NCBI GenBank assembly: GCA_963642245.1
Contig: CAVIFY010000008.1
Coordinates: 1-64,000, forward strand
Reading direction: 5' to 3'
Length of the DNA stretch: 64,000 nt
Source: CAG-217 sp963642245
GTDB taxonomy: Bacteria; Bacillota; Clostridia; Oscillospirales; Acutalibacteraceae
Below the pieces are notes generated by a model. The model was given only the letters and a program-made list of their open reading frames with translations. It was not told the origin of the DNA and searched no databases. Position 1 is the first letter of the stretch. Each line of letters begins with the position of its first letter. Position numbers and translations under genes: made by a program. This document shows, piece after piece, positions 7,834 to 16,084 of the stretch.

Positions 7834-10800
7834 ATGGGTGGAATTCGGAAAAAATTAAAAGCGATCAAGAAGCGGCTGCGCCGTATGGTCAGCAAGACCC
7901 CCAAGCGCAAGTTCTACTACGGCTTCTTTTCAAAATACTGCCGCCTGCGGCCCAAGTGGGTGCTCATTGAGTCCTTCCACGGCCAAACGGTGTCTGACTC
8001 CGGACTGGTGCTGGCCCAGGAGATCGCCCGGCTGTACCCGGGGCAGTATCGGGTGTTCTATGCTACGGAGGATAAAAAGAAGCACCGGGCCTTTGTGGAC
8101 GCGGCGGGGCTGCAAGTGGAACTGGTGGATGTGACCACCTTCCGCTACACCCGCATTTTGGCCTGTGCCCAGCATATTTTTTCCAATGCGTCGCTGCCTA
8201 TTTACTTTATCAAGCGGCCCGGCCAGGTGTATATGCAGACCTGGCACGGTACCCCGCTGAAGACCCTGGGCAAGCAAATGCGCATGGGCATTGAGTCCAT
8301 GTACAATGTGCAGCACAACTTTCTGCAAGCGGACTACCTGACCCAGCCCAACGCCTTTACCCGGGATGTGATCCTGCGGGATTACAATTTGGAGGCGCTA
8401 TACACCGGCAAGGTGGTGATGGCCGGTTACCCCCGCAACAAGGTGTTTATGGAGCCGGAGAAAGGCGCCGCCCTGCGCCGGGAACTGGGGCTGGAGGACA
8501 AGACCGTCTATGCCTATATGCCCACCTGGCGGGGCACCAGCAACCGGGATGTGGACACCAGCGAGTACGCCGCCCAGGTGCACGCCATGCTCTCCGTGCT
8601 GGACAAGAGCATGACCGATGAACAGCTGCTGTTTGTGAACTTCCACCCTATTTTGCACGATGCGATCCAGCTGGGCAAGTACCGGCATATCCGCCCTTTC
8701 CCCCGGCAGGTGAGCAACTATGAGTTCTTAAATTGCGCAGACGCGCTGATCACTGATTATTCCAGCGTGTTCTTTGACTTCTCCCTGACGGGGAAGCCCA
8801 TTATCCTGTTTATCTACGACTACAAGGAATACACTGCGGACCGGGGAATGTACCTGGATGTGCAGGATCTGCCTTTTCGCAAGATCACCTCGGCCAAGGA
8901 ATTGGGCCGTTGCCTGCGAGACGGCGAATGCCTGGCGGACGATTACAGCGACACGGATTACTCCCGCACTTTCTTAAAGTACGACAGCCCGGATATTAGC
9001 GAAAAGCTGCTGAAATTGGCCTTTACCGGTGACCCCGGCGATCTGGAAGTGATCGACTACGGCCGGAATAAAGAGAAAACCTGGCAGGTGCTGTACCCCC
9101 GGGCGCTGAACGGCCGCGCGGATCTGGAGACCCTGGCGCGCCTGGCAGATGACCACACGGTGGCGCTGCTGGAGCGCAAGTGGTTCAAGCGGGACATCAG
9201 CCCCCTGCTCCACGACGAATTTAACGACAAATTTACTTATGTGATCACCACCATGACCACCCCCCGCACTTATGTGGAAGATCTGCTCTGCCACCTGGGC
9301 GTGGGTGCAGTGCAGCGGCAGGTGCGGCGGCGGGATATGCAGCGCACCTTCCCCAATTTGCAGCTGGATGGCGACTATCGGCGGGATTACGGCTGCTTTG
9401 CCGTAGGCTGCGCCGCGGACCCGGCGGCGTTGCGCCCGGCGGCGATGACTGCCTGCGGCGGCAAGGACGGCTGTTACCGGGTGGACTACACCTGCCCGGC
9501 GGACTTTGTGCCCCGGCAGGCGGCGCTGCTCAGCGACAAGCTGGCGGTGCTGTCCCTGGCAGATCTGCCTGCAAACAGCGGCTCCACCGTGCAGTACGAT
9601 ATGCGAGCGGTGATCGAGGGCCTGGATCTGTACAACCGGGGGCGCTGCCTGTTTGGCCTGGTGGGCGAGAACACCGCCGACGGCCGTACCCAAATGCTGG
9701 TGTTTACCGACGCGGGCAAGTACGCTGCCGCCAAGCGGGAAAGCGATCGCTTTGACAGCGTGGGGTACTATTATAATCCCTATGTGGATACATTCGGTCT
9801 GCCTGCCGGGTATGGAGAAGTGCAGCTGCAAAGAATGCGCGACAGCGTGGACCCGGTGCTCCGGGACCAGTTTGCCCGGCGGGATCTGACCCCGCAGCCC
9901 ACGCCTATGGCGTTGTTGCCGTATTTGGAGCCTACCACCGGCTATCTTAGCGCGCTGCTGTGCACGCCGGATGTGATCCTGGAGAGTATGCCGGTGGCGG
10001 CGCCCATTACCGGGCTGTCCTGCAAGGGCAATGTGTGCCATATTCGGCTGCATTTGCGCCATACTGCCGGTGAGCAGGTGCAGGGCGCCAAGCTGATCTA
10101 CCGCTCGTTAACGGAGAAGATCGAAATTCCACTGGACTGCCGCACCACACCGGCAGGGGACGGCTGCCGGGTGCAGCTGGCCTTGCCCTTGAATGCGGAA
10201 CTGCCCTTAAAGGAAGTGTACTGGGATATTCGCCTGGAGGTGGCGCAGTACGGCTGTACCCACCGGATCAAGCTGCGGTGCGCTGACCCGGGACTGAAGT
10301 GGAAACTCTTTTTCACCAACTGCCAGGCAGACGCCGGCAGCGGGCATATTCTGTTCCCGTATTTTGGCAAAAAGGGCGTGCTGTGCTACTGCTATCGTCC
10401 CTTGTGCGAGTACGACACGGCGGCGGTGCGCCTGCGGGAGATCACCGCGTATTCCCTGTATTTGTTGCTGCGCCCCCTGTGGCTGCGGCAAAAGAACTGG
10501 GTGGTGTATGAGAAGTTCTGCAAAACCGCCCAGGATAATAGCTACTATTTCTTCAAATACTGTATGGAGCACCTGCCGGAGAAAGAGCGGCGGCATATCT
10601 ATTACATTATGGACCCCCGGGAGCCGGATTACAAAAATGTGGCCGGTTACGGCCGCCAGGTGGTGCCCTTTATGAGTCTCAAACATATGCTGCTGAGCCT
10701 GTCCATGCGCATTTGCATTTCCTCGGACTCTACCTCCCATTTGTATGTGTGGCGCTCTAAGCCCAGCATTGTGCGCCGAGCCATTAAGCAAAAGGAAGAG

Positions 10801-11586
10801 CTGTTCTTGCAGCACGGCGTTACCGCTATGAAGCGGGTGGACCAGCTGTTTGGCAAGAAGGGCAGCAGCCCTATGACCTACTTTGTCACCTGCTCCCGCC
10901 CGGAGCACGACATTGTGGTGCGTGAGTTTGGCTATGCGCCTAAGAATGTGCCCATTACCGGCTTTGCCCGTTGGGATGTGCTGGAGGACAAGTCCACCCC
11001 GGAGGATCCCTTTATCCTGATGATGCCCACCTGGCGCTCCTGGCTGGAGGAGGTGGATAACGCCACCTTTTTGCAGAGCGATTACTACAAGAATTATTCC
11101 GCTCTGCTGACGGACCCGGCGCTGGACGAAATGCTCCGGCGCAATCATACCCGCCTGGTGTTCTATCTGCACCCCAAATTTGCCGGGTATATGGATAATT
11201 TTAAGGACAAGATCAGTCCCTGGGTCACCTGTATTCCCTTTGGCCGGCAGCCGCTTAATGAACTGATGATGCGCTGCAAGCTGCTGGTGACGGACTATTC
11301 CAGCGTGTGTTGGGATGTGCTGTACCAAAACAAGCCGGTGGTGTATTACCAGTTTGACTACGACCTGTATAACCAGGTCCACGGCTCTTATTTGGATATG
11401 ACCACCCAGCTGCCCGGCGATCGGTTTACACAGGTCGAGGACCTGGTGCCTTGCCTGGACAGTTACGCGGCAGCGGGCTTTGAGATGAAACCCAAGTACC
11501 GCAAAATGGCCAAGCAGTATTTCCGCTACCGGGATAACCACAACAGCCGCCGGATCTACCAGTTCTTAAAATCCAACGGCTATTGA
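7834..11586 (+). CDS. Tandem two-domain CDP-glycerol glycerophosphotransferase, 1250 aa
   Basis: This very long protein holds two transferase domains of different subclasses. The first (about 40-390) has MQTWHGTPLKTLG at 134-146, YMPTWRG, and LITDYSSVFFDF near 303-314. The second (about 880-1250) has LFLQHGVTAMKR around His994, MMPTWRS, and LLVTDYSSVCWDV near 1150. Between them, about 400-860, is a region I do not recognise; its last part (about 720-830) looks beta-rich like the N-termini of the other homologs here. Bifunctional polymer synthases that alternate two substrates exist in this superfamily, which makes a repeating unit with two transfer steps plausible (inference). AGGAG precedes the ATG. 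Confidence 0.85.
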   Translation: MGGIRKKLKAIKKRLRRMVSKTPKRKFYYGFFSKYCRLRPKWVLIESFHGQTVSDSGLVLAQEIARLYPGQYRVFYATEDKKKHRAFVDAAGLQVELVDVTTFRYTRILACAQHIFSNASLPIYFIKRPGQVYMQTWHGTPLKTLGKQMRMGIESMYNVQHNFLQADYLTQPNAFTRDVILRDYNLEALYTGKVVMAGYPRNKVFMEPEKGAALRRELGLEDKTVYAYMPTWRGTSNRDVDTSEYAAQVHAMLSVLDKSMTDEQLLFVNFHPILHDAIQLGKYRHIRPFPRQVSNYEFLNCADALITDYSSVFFDFSLTGKPIILFIYDYKEYTADRGMYLDVQDLPFRKITSAKELGRCLRDGECLADDYSDTDYSRTFLKYDSPDISEKLLKLAFTGDPGDLEVIDYGRNKEKTWQVLYPRALNGRADLETLARLADDHTVALLERKWFKRDISPLLHDEFNDKFTYVITTMTTPRTYVEDLLCHLGVGAVQRQVRRRDMQRTFPNLQLDGDYRRDYGCFAVGCAADPAALRPAAMTACGGKDGCYRVDYTCPADFVPRQAALLSDKLAVLSLADLPANSGSTVQYDMRAVIEGLDLYNRGRCLFGLVGENTADGRTQMLVFTDAGKYAAAKRESDRFDSVGYYYNPYVDTFGLPAGYGEVQLQRMRDSVDPVLRDQFARRDLTPQPTPMALLPYLEPTTGYLSALLCTPDVILESMPVAAPITGLSCKGNVCHIRLHLRHTAGEQVQGAKLIYRSLTEKIEIPLDCRTTPAGDGCRVQLALPLNAELPLKEVYWDIRLEVAQYGCTHRIKLRCADPGLKWKLFFTNCQADAGSGHILFPYFGKKGVLCYCYRPLCEYDTAAVRLREITAYSLYLLLRPLWLRQKNWVVYEKFCKTAQDNSYYFFKYCMEHLPEKERRHIYYIMDPREPDYKNVAGYGRQVVPFMSLKHMLLSLSMRICISSDSTSHLYVWRSKPSIVRRAIKQKEELFLQHGVTAMKRVDQLFGKKGSSPMTYFVTCSRPEHDIVVREFGYAPKNVPITGFARWDVLEDKSTPEDPFILMMPTWRSWLEEVDNATFLQSDYYKNYSALLTDPALDEMLRRNHTRLVFYLHPKFAGYMDNFKDKISPWVTCIPFGRQPLNELMMRCKLLVTDYSSVCWDVLYQNKPVVYYQFDYDLYNQVHGSYLDMTTQLPGDRFTQVEDLVPCLDSYAAAGFEMKPKYRKMAKQYFRYRDNHNSRRIYQFLKSNGY

Positions 11587-11597
11587 TACAAAAAAGG

Positions 11598-11625
11598 ACC
11601 TGAAAAGGCATATGCCCTTTCAGGT
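11598..11625. terminator. Bidirectional terminator between convergent transferase genes
   Basis: The 13-bp stem ACCTGAAAAGGCA (11598-11610) / TGCCCTTTCAGGT (11613-11625) is flanked by an A-run and a T-run. It can end transcription from both sides. Confidence 0.85.
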
Positions 11626-11639
11626 CTTTTCTTTTTGCT

Positions 11640-14357
11640 TTATTTATTGGCTTGGTAGCTGCGCACCGCGTCATAAATACGCCGGGCGTTTTGGTCGTCG
11701 TGGTAGGCGTAGAAGTGCGCCACCCGATCGGTGTAGGGCGCCTGCAGCGCACAGTCTGCGTCCAGCGCGGCGCAAATGGCGGCCACGGTGCCGTCCAGGT
11801 CCGTACATACCGGGCCAAAGCCGTCCCGCCGGTAGTCAAAGTACCCACGGTCGTACATTTGACCGGCAAAGAAAGTCTCTTCATCAAACTGGGTGTAGAT
11901 CACCGGCTTTTGCAGGTAGCAAAAGTCAAAGAAGGTGCTGGAATAGTCGGTGACCAGCAGCGCCCCCTCTGTAAACAGGCGGTGGTAGTCGGTGGGCGTG
12001 GCGATCCGGAACACATCGTTGCCGGTAAAGCAGCGGGTGTAGTCCTGCATCATCGGGTGCAGCAGGAACTTGCCGCTGTACCCCAGCTGCCGCATTTTTT
12101 GCAGCAGGGCAGGGTGGTGGATCAGACCGTTATAGAACCGGTAAAAGTCGGTCTGCGCCAGCAGCTCCTTTGCGTTTGCCGGGTCCTTTTGCAGCATATC
12201 CCGCACGGTCTTGCGCCAGGTGGGCATCAGCAGCACCTGCTTTCGCCGCCGGTCCTTGGCGCTGACCAGCCGGTCAAAGCGGGGCAGACCGGTAAGGATC
12301 ACCTGTGACGGCTCCAAACCGTAATTACCCTCAACAATGGATTTCTGTTCCGCCGGGGCAGAGGTGACAAACAGATCGATTTTTTTATTGCGCTTTTGCA
12401 GCCAGTTGGACAGGTCGTTCATAATGATCCCGTGCTGCAAAAAGATAAAGTCAAAGTGCACCAGATCCCGCAGATAGCGGTTGTCCCATACGGTAAAGGC
12501 GTTGAGGATAAAGTCGTTGGCCTGGGAGGACAGGATCACATCGGCCATTAAAAAGGCCAGCTTGTACCGCAGGGTGCCAAAGTGCAGCACCCGCCCGTAC
12601 CGGCCCATGCGCTTGTCGTCCGGGCAGCCCTTATTGATGACAAAGGCATAGTCAATGTCCGCCGGCTGTTCTTTTGCCAAAAAGCGGAAGAACGCCTCGC
12701 CGTTATCTCCGGCCACTTCCTCCCGGTCACTGATGATCCACAGGGGCTTTTTGCGCCGGGGAGCCAGGAACCAGTACAGCAGCCGTAGCCACACAATGTG
12801 TTTTTGCTTGTTGTGCCACAGCCACTTCAGATAGCGGCGCTCCAGAGCGCGGTGGGTGGCTTTTTCGTCCTTGGGCTTTTGGATCTTCAGCCCCTGGGGC
12901 GTAGCCAGCACCACATAGCCGTCGATCATACGGTAGGCGCTGTCGCACAGCTTGGTGGCCAGGAACCGCCGCCCGCCGTAGCCGGTGCCCACATCGCACT
13001 TGCTGTCCCCAAAGTACAGCCGAGGGCGCACCCAGCGGGTCTGCCCGGGAGTAAAGGCGCTGTCAAAGGGAATGTGCACGGAGAATTCATAGTGCCGGTA
13101 GTGCTCGCCGAACATGGTCTCCTCACAGTCGTGGGGATAAATGCGCAGCTCCACCGGGTACTCTTTGCCGGCAAAGGCCAGCACGAATTTGGTGGTGCAG
13201 CGGGCGTCTACGATCCACTTACGGATCCGCCCCTCCACCAGCAGCTGATCGCCCCGATGCTCCACATTGTAGATTTCGCAGTTGTTGGTGTTCTTTTGAA
13301 TATGGACTACCTTTTCGCCCTTTAAGAACAGCTTTTTGCTCTTGGGGTTGTAGGTCAGGTCGGTCAAAATGTCCTCTTGCCCATGCTTGAGCCGCAGCAT
13401 GGCCTCTTTGCGGAAGATGCTGCGGTGCACCGGGTTGCGCAGAATGCAGGCGTCTTCCACCGGTTGCAGCACTTGGTGCAGCTGGTCCAGATAGGTCTGC
13501 CACTGGGCGTCGGTCAGGATCTCCGGCTGGCCGTAGCGCACCCGCCAGCCAATGTCGTACACCAGCAGGGACTGAATGTAGGGCACCACCTTGCCGTATA
13601 ATTCCGTAGACAGGTCGATCAGCGGGAAGTAGAATTTCTCCACCGTCTCGCTGTAAAAGCGCAGGCTCTGCTCCTTATTTTGAATGGCAGAAGAACCGGC
13701 CAGTCGGCGGCGATAGTTCAGCCGCGCCTCTCGCACGGCGGCATATCCGCCTGCACGCAGGATCTGGCTGTTCAGGTACAGGGCGTCCTCGCCCAGCGCC
13801 ATACCCTCCACAAATTGCAGCTCCTTGGCAAAGTCCGTACGCAGCACAGAGGAGGTGATGTGCAAGTGCAGCGCATAGGTCTCCTCCGGATCGTTTAGGT
13901 CGATATAGCGGCTCTCTGCAAATTTGTAGTCCAGCGGGTGAAAGGCGGTAGTGGCCTCAAAAAAGCGCATACGCCCGCAGAACACCCGGGCTTTCGGGCA
14001 GGTCTTGGCAAAGTCCAGGATCCGCTCAAACGCGTCCGGCTCCCACTTATCGTCCGAGTCTAAAAAGTTGATGTATTCCCCGGTGGCGTATTGCAGCCCG
14101 TTGTTGCGGGCAGCGCTGACGCCCCGGTTCTCCTGTTCGATATACAGGATATTCTCCGGGTACAGGTCTCGGTATTTTTCGCACACGGCGCCGCTGTTGT
14201 CCGGCGAGCCGTCGTTGACCAGGATCATTTGAATGTGCTTTTCAAACCCGATGGTCTGTTGCAAAACGGACTGGATGGTCTCCTCCACATAGTCCTCCAC
14301 CTTGTAGACCGGTATCACTACGGAGAACAGGAAGTTGTTTTTCTTCTCTTTATTCAT
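11640..14357 (-). CDS. Fusion of GT2 glycosyltransferase and CDP-glycerol glycerophosphotransferase, 905 aa
   Basis: Residues about 10-240 are a GT-A fold family 2 glycosyltransferase: FSVVIPVYKVEDYVEETIQS, VNDGSPDNSG, RGVSAARNNGL and the metal-binding FLDSDD at 98-103. About 330-530 is a linker with a beta-rich stretch. The C-terminus (about 560-905) is a CDP-glycerol transferase with FIFLQHGIIMNDLS around His642, LLMPTWRK and LLVTDYSSTFFDF. A single protein could therefore add a sugar and then a glycerol phosphate, or decorate the polymer backbone (inference). It has its own promoter and is convergent with the 1250-residue gene. Confidence 0.88.
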   Translation of the reverse strand: MNKEKKNNFLFSVVIPVYKVEDYVEETIQSVLQQTIGFEKHIQMILVNDGSPDNSGAVCEKYRDLYPENILYIEQENRGVSAARNNGLQYATGEYINFLDSDDKWEPDAFERILDFAKTCPKARVFCGRMRFFEATTAFHPLDYKFAESRYIDLNDPEETYALHLHITSSVLRTDFAKELQFVEGMALGEDALYLNSQILRAGGYAAVREARLNYRRRLAGSSAIQNKEQSLRFYSETVEKFYFPLIDLSTELYGKVVPYIQSLLVYDIGWRVRYGQPEILTDAQWQTYLDQLHQVLQPVEDACILRNPVHRSIFRKEAMLRLKHGQEDILTDLTYNPKSKKLFLKGEKVVHIQKNTNNCEIYNVEHRGDQLLVEGRIRKWIVDARCTTKFVLAFAGKEYPVELRIYPHDCEETMFGEHYRHYEFSVHIPFDSAFTPGQTRWVRPRLYFGDSKCDVGTGYGGRRFLATKLCDSAYRMIDGYVVLATPQGLKIQKPKDEKATHRALERRYLKWLWHNKQKHIVWLRLLYWFLAPRRKKPLWIISDREEVAGDNGEAFFRFLAKEQPADIDYAFVINKGCPDDKRMGRYGRVLHFGTLRYKLAFLMADVILSSQANDFILNAFTVWDNRYLRDLVHFDFIFLQHGIIMNDLSNWLQKRNKKIDLFVTSAPAEQKSIVEGNYGLEPSQVILTGLPRFDRLVSAKDRRRKQVLLMPTWRKTVRDMLQKDPANAKELLAQTDFYRFYNGLIHHPALLQKMRQLGYSGKFLLHPMMQDYTRCFTGNDVFRIATPTDYHRLFTEGALLVTDYSSTFFDFCYLQKPVIYTQFDEETFFAGQMYDRGYFDYRRDGFGPVCTDLDGTVAAICAALDADCALQAPYTDRVAHFYAYHDDQNARRIYDAVRSYQANK

Positions 14358-14392
14358 TTTTACCCCTTTTTCTTACCAAAATAGTTAAAAAA

Positions 14393-14421
14393 AGTATAAC
14401 ATATTCCTTTATTTTTGTAAA
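14393..14421 (-). promoter_or_regulatory. Promoter for the GT2/glycerophosphotransferase fusion gene
   Basis: On the minus strand, TTTACA (14421-14416) and TATACT (14398-14393) have a 17-base spacer. It is divergent from the promoter at 14432-14460. Confidence 0.75.
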
Positions 14422-14431
14422 GTCGGCACGA

Positions 14432-14460
14432 TTGACGGCAGGGCGCCCAGGGCTTATAAT
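14432..14460 (+). promoter_or_regulatory. Promoter for the PHP-domain gene
   Basis: TTGACG (14432-14437) and TATAAT (14455-14460) have a 17-base spacer, 31 bases before the chosen start codon. An upstream in-frame ATG-like start would overlap the -35 box and is unlikely. Confidence 0.8.
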
Positions 14461-14491
14461 AGGCATAGAGCAAAGCAAAGAAGGTGCGGTC

Positions 14492-15160
14492 ATGGAATAT
14501 AAATATGAGCTTCACTGCCACACCGGCGCTGTTAGCCGCTGCGGGCGGGTGGAGCCGGAAAAAATTGTGGAGATGTATGTGGAGGCCGGGTACAACGGCA
14601 TTGTGGTCACGGACCATTACAGCCCTATGACCTTTCCCATTCATCGGCTGGCGTGCCCCCAAAAGGCAGCGGATTTTTACCTGTCCGGCTATCGGCGGAT
14701 GAAAGCGGCGGCCCCGGCGGGCTTTACCGTGCTGCTGGGGATGGAGCTGCGCCACTACTGGACTGCCAACGACTACCTGATCTACGGTGTGACGGAGGAG
14801 TTTATCAAGAACGCCGGCAATCTGATGAATGTGTGGGAGCCGGGGGTGAAGGCCCTGTGCGAGCAAAACGGCTTTCTTATTTACCAGGCGCACCCTTTCC
14901 GTGTGGGTATTCGCCGCACGGACCCGAAGAATATTGACGGGGTGGAGGTCTATAACGGCAAGACGGACGATCGGCGCAACGCCCAGGCGCTGGCGTGGGC
15001 CAAAGAGAACGGCAAGCTGATGGTCTCCGGCTCTGACTTCCACACCCCGGAGCATTTGGCAAGGGGCGGAATTATCACCAAAAAACCCATCCAAAATAAT
15101 GCAGATTTATTAACAATTCTTAAAAATTCCGATTTCCGGCTGATAAATGTTGACTTATAA
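14492..15160 (+). CDS. PHP-domain metal-dependent phosphoesterase
   Basis: This 222-residue protein has the PHP-fold metal motifs: ELHCHTGAVSRCG with HxH at residues 8-10, VVTDHYS at 39-45, a glutamate in LGMELRHY, a histidine in YQAHPFR, and the terminal SGSDFHTPEHL. PHP proteins hydrolyse phosphate esters; relatives include histidinol phosphatase and the capsule-linked CpsB tyrosine phosphatases. The location between polymer loci suggests a possible phosphatase role there, but specificity cannot be read from sequence. The start at 14492 follows AAGGTG and fits the promoter. Confidence 0.8.
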   Translation: MEYKYELHCHTGAVSRCGRVEPEKIVEMYVEAGYNGIVVTDHYSPMTFPIHRLACPQKAADFYLSGYRRMKAAAPAGFTVLLGMELRHYWTANDYLIYGVTEEFIKNAGNLMNVWEPGVKALCEQNGFLIYQAHPFRVGIRRTDPKNIDGVEVYNGKTDDRRNAQALAWAKENGKLMVSGSDFHTPEHLARGGIITKKPIQNNADLLTILKNSDFRLINVDL

Positions 15161-15177
15161 GCGGGAACTGGTATAAT
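15150..15177 (+). promoter_or_regulatory. Promoter overlapping the end of the PHP gene
   Basis: TTGACT (15150-15155) and TATAAT (15172-15177) have a 16-base spacer; the -35 box lies inside the PHP coding sequence. Transcription would begin at about 15184, on the hairpin at 15181-15213. It probably serves the oxidoreductase pair. Confidence 0.65.
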
Positions 15178-15180
15178 ATC

Positions 15181-15213
15181 AAAAACGCTGCATACAGGTT
15201 ATGCGGCGTTTTT
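15181..15213 (+). terminator. Hairpin after the PHP gene
   Basis: Stem 15181-15193 / 15201-15213 (one G-T mismatch, 7-base loop) ends in a T-run. It can terminate the PHP transcript and would also form the extreme 5' end of an mRNA begun from the promoter at 15150-15177. Confidence 0.75.
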
Positions 15214-15247
15214 TCTAAGAAATGTCTAATTCCAAGTAGGTGATTCT

Positions 15248-16084
15248 ATGTATAAAATCGTTGCCAAGCAGGTGCTGAACCCCACCGTTGTGCGTATGGA
15301 AATTCAGGCGCCTTATGTGGCAAAGAAAGCCCAGGCCGGTCAGTTTGTGATCCTGCGGGTAGACGACCGGGGCGAGCGGATCCCCCTGACGGTGGCGGAC
15401 TATGACCGCACCGCCGGTACGGTGACCATTATCTTCCAGCTGGTGGGCGCTACCACCAAGCAGCTGGCGCGGCTGGAAGTGGGCGACAGCTTGCAGGACT
15501 TTGTAGGCCCCTTGGGCAATCCCACCAAGGTCACCGGCTACCGCAAGGTGGCTGTGGTTGGCGGCGGCGTAGGCTGCGCCATTGCGTACCCGGTGGCCAA
15601 GGCGCTGCACGAGAACGGCGCCCAGGTGCACAGCATTGTGGGTTTCCGCACCAAGGATCTGGTGATCTTGCAACAGGAGTTTGAGAAGGTCAGCGATCGG
15701 TATGTGCTGATGAGCGACGACGGCTCCGTCGGCGAAAAGGGGCTGGTGACCAATGCTCTGGAAAGCCTGATCCAAAGCGGCGAGCAGTACGATCTGGTGA
15801 TCGCCATCGGCCCGCTGGTGATGATGAAATTCGTGTGCAAGACCACGGAGAAGTACGGTATCCACACCATTGTGTCTATGAACCCCATTATGATCGACGG
15901 CACCGGTATGTGCGGCGGCTGCCGCCTGCTGGTAGGCGGCGAGACCAAGTTTGCCTGCGTGGACGGGCCGGAGTTTGACGGCCACTTGGTGGATTTTGAC
16001 GCGGCTATGGAACGGGCTGCGCTGTATAAAGACTTTGAGCGGGAAGCGGACTGCAACCTGCTGCGACAGGAGGTGCAGGACTGA
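15248..16084 (+). CDS. Ferredoxin-NADP+ oxidoreductase alpha subunit (NfnA/SudB-like)
   Basis: This 278-residue flavoprotein is of the PyrK/ferredoxin-NADP reductase type. It has an FAD-binding N-terminus (AGQFVILRVDDRGERIPLT), an NAD(P)-binding domain (VAVVGGGVGCAIAYPVAKAL) and a C-terminal cysteine cluster, GMCGGCRLLVGGETKFACVDG, that would hold a [2Fe-2S] centre. With the next gene it forms a two-subunit enzyme as in NfnAB, which couples NADH, NADPH and ferredoxin in anaerobes, or sulfide dehydrogenase/glutamate synthase small-subunit systems. Its stop overlaps the next start as ATGA. Electron bifurcation is an inference from family. Confidence 0.88.
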   Translation: MYKIVAKQVLNPTVVRMEIQAPYVAKKAQAGQFVILRVDDRGERIPLTVADYDRTAGTVTIIFQLVGATTKQLARLEVGDSLQDFVGPLGNPTKVTGYRKVAVVGGGVGCAIAYPVAKALHENGAQVHSIVGFRTKDLVILQQEFEKVSDRYVLMSDDGSVGEKGLVTNALESLIQSGEQYDLVIAIGPLVMMKFVCKTTEKYGIHTIVSMNPIMIDGTGMCGGCRLLVGGETKFACVDGPEFDGHLVDFDAAMERAALYKDFEREADCNLLRQEVQD

